Of a stretch of DNA of 64,000 nucleotides, positions 25,898 to 33,827 are shown in pieces. Location of the stretch: NCBI RefSeq assembly GCF_029211325.2, contig NZ_CP135996.1, positions 1,054,001 through 1,118,000 on the forward strand. Reading direction: 5' to 3'. The notes below the pieces were generated by a model. The model worked only from the letters and a program-made list of their open reading frames with translations. It was not told where the DNA came from and did no database searches. A program made the translations under genes and the position numbers. This DNA comes from Caproicibacterium argilliputei (lineage in GTDB: Bacteria > Bacillota > Clostridia > Oscillospirales > Acutalibacteraceae). Each line of letters begins with the position of its first letter. Position 1 is the first letter of the stretch.

Positions 25898-27082
25898 ATG
25901 GGCATGGTAGTAAGAACCAACACAATGGCTATGAACGCGCAGCGGATGATGAACATCAACAACAACAAGGTGGCATCTTCTCTGCAGAAACTGTCTTCCG
26001 GCTACAAAATCAACTCCGCAGCCGACGACGCCGCAGGTCTGGCAATCAGCGAGCACATGAAGGCGCAGATTAAGGATTTGGATGCAGCAGCAGACAACTC
26101 CAACGACGGTATTTCTGTTGCACAGACCGCTGAGGGTGCACTGAACGAAGTGCATGATATGCTGAACCGTATGTCCGAACTTGCTACAAAGGCAGCGAAC
26201 GGCGTTTACACTGACAGCCAGCGCAGCAACTACAGCGATGAAGTTACACAGTTGCAGTCTGAAATTGACCGTGTTGCGGACTCCACCAACTTTAACGGCA
26301 TTAAGCTGTTGGATGGTACACAGGCTGGACCTGCAGTTACTACAACGGCGGCTGATGGTACTAATGCTGCAACTACTGCAATCGACTTTAAAGGTTTGAC
26401 AGGCGCTAACGCAATTGGTGGCACTGTGACTGTAGGCGATAAGACCTATGAATTTGTAAAAACCGGCGGAACTGCTACGGGAACCAATACTAAGGTTGAA
26501 GTTGCTGATAATGCAGATGATGAGGCTATCGCTTCAGCATTTAGTACTGCGTTGAATGGTGGTGCGCCCACTGGTGCAGCTTCTACTGCTTCAGCTGCTT
26601 CAGGTTCGGTGGTTACTGTTTCTACAAGTGATAAGACTGCTGGAACGGCGGCATTAGCAGCCTCCTCTCAGAATATTGGCGGTATGTCCTTGCAGATTGG
26701 TGATACCAATGATTCTTACAATAAGCTGAAGGTTTCTATTAGTGATATGCATGCAAGTGCACTGGGCGTTGATGCAAACAGTATCAGCATTTCTGATCAA
26801 GCAAGTGCTGGCAAGGCAATTTCAGTCATCAATAGTGCAATCGACAAGGTTTCCAAGCAGCGTTCTCAGCTCGGTGCTATCCAGAACCGTCTGGATCACA
26901 CCATCAACAATCTGAACACTACCAGTGAGAACCTGACCTCTGCGAACAGCCGTATCCGCGATACAGACATGGCAAAGGAAATGATGTCCTACACACAGAA
27001 CAACGTGCTGACTCAGGCCGCACAGGCTATGCTGGCACAGGCAAACCAGGCTCCGTCTCAGGTACTGCAGCTCCTGAAATAA
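25898..27082 (+). CDS. hag: Flagellin
   Basis: 394-residue filament subunit from the ATG at 25898 (GGAGG upstream). The N-terminal D0/D1 helices (MAMNAQRMMNINNNKVASSL, LSSGYKINSAADDAAGLAIS, then LATKAANGVYTDSQR) and C-terminal D1/D0 (LGAIQNRLDHTINNLN, ENLTSANSRIRDTDMAKEMM, QAMLAQANQAPSQVLQLL) are highly conserved. The middle (about residues 145-290) is Thr/Ala/Gly-rich, with visibly more AT-ended codons than the ends, as expected for the exposed variable domain. No other flagellar structural genes lie nearby. Confidence 0.96.
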   Translation: MGMVVRTNTMAMNAQRMMNINNNKVASSLQKLSSGYKINSAADDAAGLAISEHMKAQIKDLDAAADNSNDGISVAQTAEGALNEVHDMLNRMSELATKAANGVYTDSQRSNYSDEVTQLQSEIDRVADSTNFNGIKLLDGTQAGPAVTTTAADGTNAATTAIDFKGLTGANAIGGTVTVGDKTYEFVKTGGTATGTNTKVEVADNADDEAIASAFSTALNGGAPTGAASTASAASGSVVTVSTSDKTAGTAALAASSQNIGGMSLQIGDTNDSYNKLKVSISDMHASALGVDANSISISDQASAGKAISVINSAIDKVSKQRSQLGAIQNRLDHTINNLNTTSENLTSANSRIRDTDMAKEMMSYTQNNVLTQAAQAMLAQANQAPSQVLQLLK

Positions 27083-27115
27083 GTTTGGCGTTCTGTCGCA
27101 AGGTTTCTTGTTTCA

Positions 27116-27151
27116 AAAAAGAGGGCCGCCCGCAAGGGCGGCTCTTTTTGT
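27116..27151 (+). terminator. Terminator of flagellin
   Basis: gagggccgcc and gggcggctctt form the stem around cgcaa, followed by a T-run. Confidence 0.8.
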
Positions 27152-27202
27152 GCGCAAAAATGCCCTGCAAAACAAAGGCAGGGCAAGAGTTGGGCGTTAA
27201 AA

Positions 27203-27244
27203 AAACCGCATGGCAGCCAAAACGGCTTAACCATGCGGTTTTAT
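27203..27244 (-). terminator. Terminator of the tRNA-Ser pair
   Basis: On the minus strand ACCGCATGG pairs with CCATGCGGT, with an inner imperfect stem, and a run of seven T residues follows. Confidence 0.8.
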
Positions 27245-27248
27245 ATCT

Positions 27249-27338
27249 TGGCGGAGAAAAAGGGATTTGAACCCTTGCGCCAGTTTCCCGACCTACTCCC
27301 TTAGCAGGGGAGCCCCTTCACCACTTGGGTATTTCTCC
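27249..27338 (-). tRNA. tRNA-Ser (anticodon GCT)
   Basis: 90-nt class II tRNA with encoded CCA. Acceptor arms GGAGAAA and TTTCTCC pair fully; the anticodon loop reads ctGCTaa between ctccc-like arms; a long variable arm and a GGTTCAAAT T loop are present. Confidence 0.95.
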
Positions 27339-27384
27339 ACGGGTAAAAAATATCTGAAATATAAAATGTATATGTTGTATGCAG

Positions 27385-27473
27385 TGGCGGAGAGGAAGAG
27401 ATTCGAACTCTTGGTCCCTTGCGGGATCACTGGTTTTCAAGACCAGCTCCATAAACCACTCGGACACCTCTCC
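27385..27473 (-). tRNA. tRNA-Ser (anticodon TGA)
   Basis: 89-nt class II tRNA with encoded CCA. Acceptor GGAGAGG pairs with CCTCTCC; the anticodon stem ctggt/accag frames cTTGAaa, anticodon TGA. It is upstream of tRNA-Ser(GCT) on the same strand, 46 bp apart. Confidence 0.95.
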
Positions 27474-27506
27474 AGAGGCAAATGATAACTCACAAGTGCG
27501 AATATA

Positions 27507-27535
27507 ATGTTATCACAGACGACTCGATTTGTCAA
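27507..27535 (-). promoter_or_regulatory. Promoter of the tRNA-Ser pair
   Basis: Minus strand: perfect TTGACA (27530-27535), 17-bp spacer, TAACAT (27507-27512). Confidence 0.7.
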
Positions 27536-27665
27536 TGCCTTTTTACAAATTTTTATTTTTTCTGCGGCGCGGGCGTTTTTTGTCGAGTGATACATTTTTA
27601 ACAGCATTCTTTGCTTCTCCATAGAAAATCATGCCGGATTTTTGCAAAGTTCGGTGTCTTTTCCG

Positions 27666-27694
27666 TTTGTTTTCTTTGAAATCGGGTGTATAAT
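27666..27694 (+). promoter_or_regulatory. Candidate promoter for pta
   Basis: TTTGTT (27666-27671), 17-bp spacer, perfect TATAAT (27689-27694), about 75 bp before the start. Confidence 0.55.
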
Positions 27695-27768
27695 AAAAGA
27701 GCAAAGCTCCTGCCGGTCCGCGCCGTGCGGGCAGGCAGAATTTCACATAGGGAAGGACGTAAAGATCC

Positions 27769-28743
27769 ATGCTTGAAAAAATGATCGAGATTCTCAAAAA
27801 GAATCCCCGTAAAATTGTATTTCCGGAGGGCACAGACCCCCGTATTCTGGAGGCGGCTGCCCGCCTGAAAAAAGAGGGCTTCCTCACGCCGGTGCTTATC
27901 GGCGCGCAGGATGCGGTCAAAGCCGCTGCGGCAAAGGCAGGACAGGACATTACCGGCATTGAAATTGTCGATATTGCTGCATTCCCCGACTTTGAAAAGA
28001 TGGTCGCAACCATGGTCGAGCTGCGCCACGGCAAGATGGACGAGGCTGCCTGCCGCGCAAGCCTGCAGAAGTCCAATTACTTCGGCACCATGTACGTGAA
28101 GATGGGTTACGCGGACGCCCTGCTGGGCGGCGCAACGTACTCCACAGCCGACACCGTGCGTCCGGCGCTGCAGCTGGTCAAGTGCAAGCCCGGCCACAAG
28201 ATTGTCACCAGCTGCTTCCTGCTGCACCGTCCGGACGGCAAGGGCGGCTCCGAGATGTACGCCATGGGCGACTGCGCCATCAACATTGACCCGAATGAGG
28301 ACGAGCTGGTCGAAGTGGCGCAGGGCACCGCGGAAACCGCGCGTACCTTTGGCATGGAGCCAAAGGTGGCGTTCCTTTCCTACAGCACCAAAGGCTCCGG
28401 CAAGGGCGACAGCGTTGACAAAATGCGCAGCGCGGCAGAAAAGCTGATTGCGCAGCATCCGGATTACGACGTCGACGGCGAGCTGCAGTTTGACTCTGCG
28501 GTCGCACCGGCAGTCGCGTCCCTCAAGGCGCCGGGCTCCAAGGTTGCGGGCAAAGCCAATGTGTTCATTTTCCCGGACATCAACGCCGGCAACATCGGCT
28601 ACAAGATTGCTCAGCGCTTGGGCGGCTTTGAGGCCGTCGGCCCGATTATGGCTGGACTCAACGCCCCCATCAACGACTTGTCCCGCGGCTGCAATGCGGA
28701 AGAGGTCTACAAAATGGCGGTCATTACGGCTGCACTGAAGTAA
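27769..28743 (+). CDS. pta: Phosphate acetyltransferase
   Basis: 324-residue enzyme converting acetyl-CoA and phosphate to acetyl phosphate and CoA, the first step of acetate formation with ATP gain. The short clostridial form lacks the N-terminal regulatory domain of the enterobacterial enzyme. Visible motifs: RKIVFPEGTDPRILEAA at the start, KSNYFGTMYVKMGYADALLG, and FPDINAGNIGYKIAQRLGG with the conserved Gly/Asn. The partner kinase ackA is not adjacent but near 47.3 kb on the other strand. Own promoter and terminator indicate a single-gene unit. Confidence 0.95.
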   Translation: MLEKMIEILKKNPRKIVFPEGTDPRILEAAARLKKEGFLTPVLIGAQDAVKAAAAKAGQDITGIEIVDIAAFPDFEKMVATMVELRHGKMDEAACRASLQKSNYFGTMYVKMGYADALLGGATYSTADTVRPALQLVKCKPGHKIVTSCFLLHRPDGKGGSEMYAMGDCAINIDPNEDELVEVAQGTAETARTFGMEPKVAFLSYSTKGSGKGDSVDKMRSAAEKLIAQHPDYDVDGELQFDSAVAPAVASLKAPGSKVAGKANVFIFPDINAGNIGYKIAQRLGGFEAVGPIMAGLNAPINDLSRGCNAEEVYKMAVITAALK

Positions 28744-28766
28744 GAATCATTCCCTTCTTGGGTTAG

Positions 28767-28796
28767 AACAGGCGGCATAAAAACCGCCTGTTTTTC
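28767..28796 (+). terminator. Terminator of pta
   Basis: AACAGGCGG pairs with CCGCCTGTT followed by five T residues. Confidence 0.88.
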
Positions 28797-28810
28797 TTTA
28801 TATAATTTGC

Positions 28811-28839
28811 GTGACAAATCTCTTTCTATGTGGTAAAAT
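28811..28839 (+). promoter_or_regulatory. Candidate promoter of the diguanylate cyclase gene
   Basis: GTGACA (28811-28816), 17-bp spacer, TAAAAT (28834-28839). Confidence 0.5.
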
Positions 28840-28948
28840 TCGTATGTAACAAAAATGCAAGTAGTAGTGATTCTTATTTATTTCGTGTAAATATAAGACC
28901 GTGCCGAACCGAATGAAACAGATGCACAATCTTTGGAAGTGATAGAAA

Positions 28949-30073
28949 GTGAAAAATGCGGACTCTGCGCAAAACAGTCTGCGGATGATTGACCGCCGGT
29001 GGCGGAAGTTTCAGGTTCAGTCCATGCTGGGTTACACCATTTTGATTGCCCTTTGTGAGCTGGCCGGTTATTCAATATTAAATGCCATGGGTTTGGTTGA
29101 AACAAGCATACAGGGATATATGCTGAAATACATGCTGTTTCCGCTTGCGTGCAATTCGCTTCTGACCTTTGTCAGCTGGCTGGCTGCCGTAAAACTGCCG
29201 CTGTCTGAAACAGCGAAAACCCTTTTGGTCAACTTGACCATGACAGGCATGGCGTTTGTGGTTTCGGTTGTCCACTGCATTTTTCCCAGCATTTACGCCG
29301 TCTTTTTGGTTCCAATTATCATGACGACCATTTACGGAAAAATCCATCTGACCGGCGTGATTGCGCTGGTTTGCTCGGCGCTGGACTTGGTCAGCGCGCT
29401 TTTTACCCATTGGGATGCCGATAAGCCGACCGGAGCCGCTCTGACAGCCGACCTGATGCTGTCGCAGTTTTTGCTGGCGGGTGTTTTTGTGGCTTGCACA
29501 GTCATCATCCGCTTTGAACGGGAAAAGCAGCGAATCATTGCGCACAGCGAGCAGGAGCGCTGCCGCCTGCAGCAGGAACTGCTGAAGGATAACCTTACGG
29601 GTGTATACAACCGCCTGGCGCTGGACAATGCCTTAAAAAGTCTGCGCAGTGCCTCCGAAGAAGAATCTTTTCTTGCCATGATGGATGTGGATAATTTTAA
29701 GTCCATCAATGACCTGTATGGACATATCGAAGGGGATGCGGTCTTGCGCTACCTGGGTACTGTGCTGAAGCAAGACTGCCCGGGCGCGGCGCCCATTCGC
29801 TTTGGCGGTGACGAGTTTGTTGTCCTGTTCCAAAGTTCCGGGAAAGAGAAAGCCTTTGCCGCCCTGCAAAGTGTGCAGCTGGACTTTGAGAAATACCATG
29901 TGAAGGGGCTGCACCCGACACTCAGCATCGGCCTTGCCAAGTGGCACACAGGGATGCTGTCAGAAGAGATTCTGCGCCGCGCAGATGAAGCGCTTTACCA
30001 GTCCAAACTTGGCACGAAAAACAAAATCACGCTGTACATACCCACCGCCAAGCCAAGCGGTGCCGCTGAATAA
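28949..30073 (+). CDS. Membrane-bound diguanylate cyclase (GGDEF)
   Basis: 374 residues starting at a GTG; GGAAG lies upstream. The first 190 residues carry about six hydrophobic helices with little loop sequence, a membrane-sensor module of no family I can name. The GGDEF domain follows (KDNLTGVYNRLALDNAL, MMDVDNFKSINDLYGH, RFGGDEFVVLF near residues 284-294) with all catalytic residues. The position where the RxxD inhibitory site normally sits reads QDCP, so product inhibition is probably lost. It should make c-di-GMP for receptors such as the PilZ protein. Confidence 0.9.
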   Translation: MKNADSAQNSLRMIDRRWRKFQVQSMLGYTILIALCELAGYSILNAMGLVETSIQGYMLKYMLFPLACNSLLTFVSWLAAVKLPLSETAKTLLVNLTMTGMAFVVSVVHCIFPSIYAVFLVPIIMTTIYGKIHLTGVIALVCSALDLVSALFTHWDADKPTGAALTADLMLSQFLLAGVFVACTVIIRFEREKQRIIAHSEQERCRLQQELLKDNLTGVYNRLALDNALKSLRSASEEESFLAMMDVDNFKSINDLYGHIEGDAVLRYLGTVLKQDCPGAAPIRFGGDEFVVLFQSSGKEKAFAALQSVQLDFEKYHVKGLHPTLSIGLAKWHTGMLSEEILRRADEALYQSKLGTKNKITLYIPTAKPSGAAE

Positions 30074-30086
30074 TCGAATAGAAATC

Positions 30087-30130
30087 AAAAATGCGCCGTC
30101 CATGCGATTGCAGGGATTCGGCGCATTTTT
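30087..30130. terminator. Bidirectional terminator
   Basis: AAAAATGCGCCG (30087-30098) pairs perfectly with CGGCGCATTTTT (30119-30130), between the converging GGDEF and HD genes. Confidence 0.88.
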
Positions 30131-30134
30131 AGGG

Positions 30135-30725
30135 TTATGCGGTCAGCCAGCCGTTTTGTACGGCGGTGTCCAGCATGGCGGTGCAGCGCGGCCACAGGGC
30201 GGGCATCTGCTCTCGAACCAGACGGAGCCGCGCTTCCACCTGGCTGCGGCTGACGTGGTGCAGCTTCCAGGTGTGCCCGTCGGTTGCCATGTTGTTCAGC
30301 ACCGGCTGAAAGCGGTCGCAGCAGTTTGCGAAAACAGCGTCCGGCGTTTGGCAGGCCTCAAATTCCTCCCACTGTGCGCGGTAAGCAGCGCATTGGTCGG
30401 GCGGCAGCAGGGCAAAGAGTTTGTCTGCCGCGGCAGTTTCGCGCGCTGCCTTGTCTTTGTAGCCCTCTGTGTCGTAGGCAAAAGTATCGCCGGCGTAAAT
30501 TTCCACGAGGTCGTGGATCAGGCACAGCTGCGCGGTACGGCTGCAGGAAGCGCCTTTCGGCGCATACTCGCACAGCAGGGATGCCATCAGCGCAATGTGC
30601 CAGCTGTGCTCCGCGTCGGTTTCACGGCGGCTGCCATCCGCCAGCAGGGTGTTGCGATAAATGGACTTCATCTTATCGCATTCCATGGAGAAAGCGAGTT
30701 GCTGTTCCAGACGTTCCTGATTCAT
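30135..30725 (-). CDS. HD domain phosphohydrolase
   Basis: 196 residues with the metal-binding HD arrangement: AEHSWHIALMASLL, LCLIHDLVEIYAGDTFAYD. This places it in the YfbR/HDDC2-like group, several of which are 5'-deoxynucleotidases; substrate here is unknown. Its ATGA start overlaps the stop of the zinc-ribbon CFI-box gene by 4 bp, so the two are translated together. The ribosome site is within the upstream gene's end (GGAGGT). Confidence 0.85.
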   Translation of the reverse strand: MNQERLEQQLAFSMECDKMKSIYRNTLLADGSRRETDAEHSWHIALMASLLCEYAPKGASCSRTAQLCLIHDLVEIYAGDTFAYDTEGYKDKAARETAAADKLFALLPPDQCAAYRAQWEEFEACQTPDAVFANCCDRFQPVLNNMATDGHTWKLHHVSRSQVEARLRLVREQMPALWPRCTAMLDTAVQNGWLTA

Positions 30726-31636
30726 GACAGACCTCCTGTTGTTGTGGATGAAAGGTACAGCTTTTCCAGACGCAGTACCATCTGTGTGTAGCGCCGCAGG
30801 CAGCGGGCGCTGCGGCGGTGTTTGGCGTCCCGCACGCAGGGAAGCAGGTAGGCGTTCCAGAGTTTTCGGTAAATCTCCGCGGCGTTCGGCGCAGTGTCAA
30901 TCGCCGCAACAATGGAAGGGGCAAAGGTGTAGTATTCCTGAATCAGCAGCGAACCGCCCGGCTGCTGCCGCATCCAGTCGTCGCGAAACCGGCGCAGGGT
31001 CTGCAGTTCCGCGCAGCTGTCCGGTTTCTGCAGGCTTTGGCAGACAGCAGTGGTGATGTAGCAGCCCTTTTTGCGCCAGCCGCTGTTAATGGTTTCGTAG
31101 CTGACCGGATTCAGCGGCTCTCCAGGGTACTGTGTGTTCCAAAGCTGCAGGAAGGAAGCCAGCACTGTGTCTGTTTCTGCTGCTGGATTGTCGTGCAGAG
31201 CCGGCACCAGATAGACCTCTACCATCATGCGGTAGCGAAAGAAAGCGCTGCTTTTCGGGCTGCGTACCCGCCTGCTGTGCAGGACTTCGGAAATGTGCTT
31301 CAGCAGGGCTTCGGCAAAGGCGCTGCAGTCCTCCTCCCGAACTCCGTGCAATGCCTTGACAGCATCGTCAAACCGTGTCCGATAGGCAGAAAAGCACGCC
31401 GGATAGGCTTTTTGGGTAAAGGAAGACTCTTCTACTTCGAATTGAAACAGACTGTCATCCAGCAGGGCGAGCGCCTGCCGCAGGCGCTCGGCGCTGTCCG
31501 GCTGCGTGGAAACAGGTGCTTCCAAAGCGGCCAGATCAATCGGTTTTGCGCAGTACATACAGACAATCTGCTGTACACCAACCGGTACTTGCAGTTCCAG
31601 CCCGCAGTAAGGGCAGTGAATGGCTTTATATTGCAT
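30722..31636 (-). CDS. Zinc-ribbon and CFI-box C-terminal domain protein
   Basis: 304 residues. An N-terminal zinc ribbon (CPYC...CMYC, residues 8-30) is followed by a long helical middle part and a C-terminal KKGCYITTAVCQSLQKPDSC segment, the CFI-box-CTERM signature, continuing as LQTLRRFRDDWMRQQPGG and YYTFAPSIVAAID. Proteins with this tail are common in Firmicutes; their role is not known. GGAGG precedes the start. It heads a two-gene unit with the HD protein. Confidence 0.78.
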   Translation of the reverse strand: MQYKAIHCPYCGLELQVPVGVQQIVCMYCAKPIDLAALEAPVSTQPDSAERLRQALALLDDSLFQFEVEESSFTQKAYPACFSAYRTRFDDAVKALHGVREEDCSAFAEALLKHISEVLHSRRVRSPKSSAFFRYRMMVEVYLVPALHDNPAAETDTVLASFLQLWNTQYPGEPLNPVSYETINSGWRKKGCYITTAVCQSLQKPDSCAELQTLRRFRDDWMRQQPGGSLLIQEYYTFAPSIVAAIDTAPNAAEIYRKLWNAYLLPCVRDAKHRRSARCLRRYTQMVLRLEKLYLSSTTTGGLS

Positions 31637-31824
31637 ATGGCACCTCCTTTGCCCGTGTCAAAAAAGTTACATTCAGTATAGCAGAATTGGGCCTTGAAAA
31701 CAAGACTGTGCGTCGGCGCAGCGGGCTTTTGCAGGGCGGTTTTGCGCGGTTTGTGCCGGTAGGGCAAGGGCGGTTATGCTTTGTTCCTAAATATTCGGCG
31801 GCCATTTTGCGGAATTGGGGCAGT

Positions 31825-31853
31825 TTGACTTCAAAAATGAATTATGTTAAACT
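31825..31853 (+). promoter_or_regulatory. Candidate promoter of citrate synthase
   Basis: TTGACT (31825-31830), 17-bp spacer, TAAACT (31848-31853). The rest of the 325-bp gap 31637-31961 shows no convincing gene. Confidence 0.55.
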
Positions 31854-31961
31854 AAATATAACTTTACAGCAGCAGAGCGCCAAAGCTGAGTCTGCCGAAG
31901 TGCCGGGGAAGTCCCTTGAAGCAAAGTTCATCCTACTGAAAAACCTGACGAAAGAAAGCGA

Positions 31962-33359
31962 GTGATTTATTTGGTCAAAAAAAACGAACGGGACGATTTT
32001 TTTGAGATTACACCTGAAATTACAAACCTGACACAGCTATGCATACACAGAGACACCATTGACCCCTCCCTTTATGTGGAATATGACGTAAAGCGGGGTC
32101 TGCGTGATTTAAACGGAGAAGGTGTGCTGTGCGGCCTGTCGGAAATCAGTGAGGTAAAAGCCAAAAAGGAAATTGGCGGCAAAAAGGTACCCATTCCGGG
32201 AGAGCTTTATTACCGCGGCATTTCTGTGAACGACCTGACCCGCGGCTTTTTGAATGAAAAGCGGTTCGGGTTTGAAGAATCGGCTTATCTGCTGCTGTTC
32301 GGAGACCTGCCCACGCAGCCGCAGCTGCAGGAGTTTTGCGGCCTGCTCAGCAAGTACCGCACGCTGCCGACGAATTTTGTACGGGACATCATCATGAAGG
32401 CGCCGAGCAGTGACATGATGAATACGCTTGCGCGCAGTGTGCTGACGCTGTATGCCTATGATGAAAAAGCAAATGATACCAGCCTGGAAAACACCCTGCG
32501 CCAGTGTATTGAAATGATTGCGCTGTTTCCGCAGCTTGCGGTGTATGGCTACCAAGCCTATGCGCACGATGTGGACCCAAGCCAGCCTTTTTTCATTCAT
32601 ACGCCGCGAAACGACCTTTCAACTGCGGAAAACATTTTGTACATGCTGCGGCTTGATAATCACTACTCCAAGCTGGAAGCGCGGATTCTGGATCTTGCCC
32701 TGGTTCTGCACGCAGAGCATGGCGGTGGCAACAACTCGACCTTTACCACACATGTGGTTGCTTCCTCCGGAACGGATGCGTACTCGGTCATTGCGGCAGC
32801 ACTAAGTTCTCTGAAAGGGCCGAAACACGGCGGTGCAAACATCAAAGTGGTGCAGATGTTTTCGGATATGAAGGAACACGTGCGCAATTGGGAGGACGAA
32901 GAGGAAGTCGGCTGTTACCTGAGCAATCTGTTGCGCGGCAAAGCTTTTGACCATAAGGGCTTAATTTACGGAATCGGCCATGCGGTTTACAGCGTCAGCG
33001 ATCCGCGCGCCATGATTTTCCGTAAATTTGTGCAGCGCCTGTCAGAAGAAAAAGGGATGCAGAAGGAATATGCCCTGTATGCCACAGTTGAGCGACTGGC
33101 GCCGAAGATTATTGGGCAGGAGCGCCGAACGTACAAGGGCGTCAGTGCCAATATCGATTTTTATTCCGGCTTTGTGTACAATATGTTGGGGCTGCCGCTT
33201 GAACTGTTTACGCCGGTGTTTGCCATGGCGCGTGTTGCGGGCTGGAGCGCGCATTTGTTGGAGGAACGCATCAACGCGGGCAAGATTATTCGTCCGGCAT
33301 ACAAGACGGTTGCACCGCACCGCCCATATATCCCCATGACAGAACGGACGCGCCCCTGA
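31962..33359 (+). CDS. Citrate synthase (Si type)
   Basis: 465-residue enzyme condensing oxaloacetate and acetyl-CoA to citrate. Key features: the active-site His regions LHAEHGGGNNSTFTTHV and GIGHAVYSVSDPR, and the Asp in SANIDFYSGFVYNMLGLP. The N-terminal 45 residues are an extension over the shortest citrate synthases, typical of the clostridial long form. A GTG at 31962 is used; a TTG at 31971 is an alternative and the ribosome site is weak. A methylcitrate activity cannot be excluded. No other TCA-cycle gene is in the window, so it probably feeds glutamate synthesis. Confidence 0.93.
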   Translation: MIYLVKKNERDDFFEITPEITNLTQLCIHRDTIDPSLYVEYDVKRGLRDLNGEGVLCGLSEISEVKAKKEIGGKKVPIPGELYYRGISVNDLTRGFLNEKRFGFEESAYLLLFGDLPTQPQLQEFCGLLSKYRTLPTNFVRDIIMKAPSSDMMNTLARSVLTLYAYDEKANDTSLENTLRQCIEMIALFPQLAVYGYQAYAHDVDPSQPFFIHTPRNDLSTAENILYMLRLDNHYSKLEARILDLALVLHAEHGGGNNSTFTTHVVASSGTDAYSVIAAALSSLKGPKHGGANIKVVQMFSDMKEHVRNWEDEEEVGCYLSNLLRGKAFDHKGLIYGIGHAVYSVSDPRAMIFRKFVQRLSEEKGMQKEYALYATVERLAPKIIGQERRTYKGVSANIDFYSGFVYNMLGLPLELFTPVFAMARVAGWSAHLLEERINAGKIIRPAYKTVAPHRPYIPMTERTRP

Positions 33360-33360
33360 C

Positions 33361-33622
33361 GCAGATTGTAAAAAGAGCTGGCGGAAAGCAACCTGTCGAA
33401 ATGCCAACTTCCTGTTGATGCAGATTGTAAAAAGAAGTGCAGGCGCGCTCCGTGAGCTTCAGCACACCGCCGGCGGGGGCTCCCCACCAGCCGCTTTCTG
33501 AGAAAGCGGCGGAAAGCAACCTGTCGAAGTGCCAACTTTTTGTTGACGCAGATTGTAAAAAGAAGTGCAGGCGCGCTCCGTGTGCTTCAGCACACCGCCA
33601 GCGGGGGCTCCCCGCCGCTTGA
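33361..33622. repeat. 128-bp tandem direct repeat downstream of citrate synthase
   Basis: Copies begin with GCAGATTGTAAAAAG at 33361, 33420 and 33548. The second unit is full length (128 bp); the first lacks about 69 internal bases and the third is cut off near 33620. Units share GTGCAGGCGCGCTCCGTG and the segment GGAAAGCAACCTGTCGAA. The complete unit holds a near-perfect hairpin GCCGCTTTC/GAAAGCGGC (33490-33510). I recognise no known repeat family. Confidence 0.85.
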
Positions 33623-33827
33623 CAGGGAAGCTTAAAACTCGTATACTGAATGAAACCTGATTTTCAGGAGCAATCCACAGGATTCATTCCGAAAAAATTC
33701 ACATATCCGCGGCTCGAAACGCCGCTTGCAGACACAAGCTCATCCGGGGAGCAGGTTTCTTCTCTGGGCGGGCTTTTTCTCTGCGCGCAGGCAGCGCTTT
33801 TTTGCAGCGGGGAAGGAGAAACTTTTT
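33623..33827 (+). other. Leader region of the aminopeptidase gene
   Basis: About 200 bases with an open but unsupported frame (an upstream ATG at 33726 lacks family similarity). I see no clear promoter; a GGAAGGAG ribosome site ends the stretch. Confidence 0.4.

Noticed and set aside
31516..31965. 149-codon plus-strand frame before citrate synthase
   Set aside because: It mostly overlaps the CFI-box gene on the other strand and its remainder contains the citrate synthase promoter; no domain recognised.
33361..33622. CRISPR array
   Set aside because: The repeat units are 128 bp and directly abutting, without unique spacers of regular length; no cas genes are in the window.
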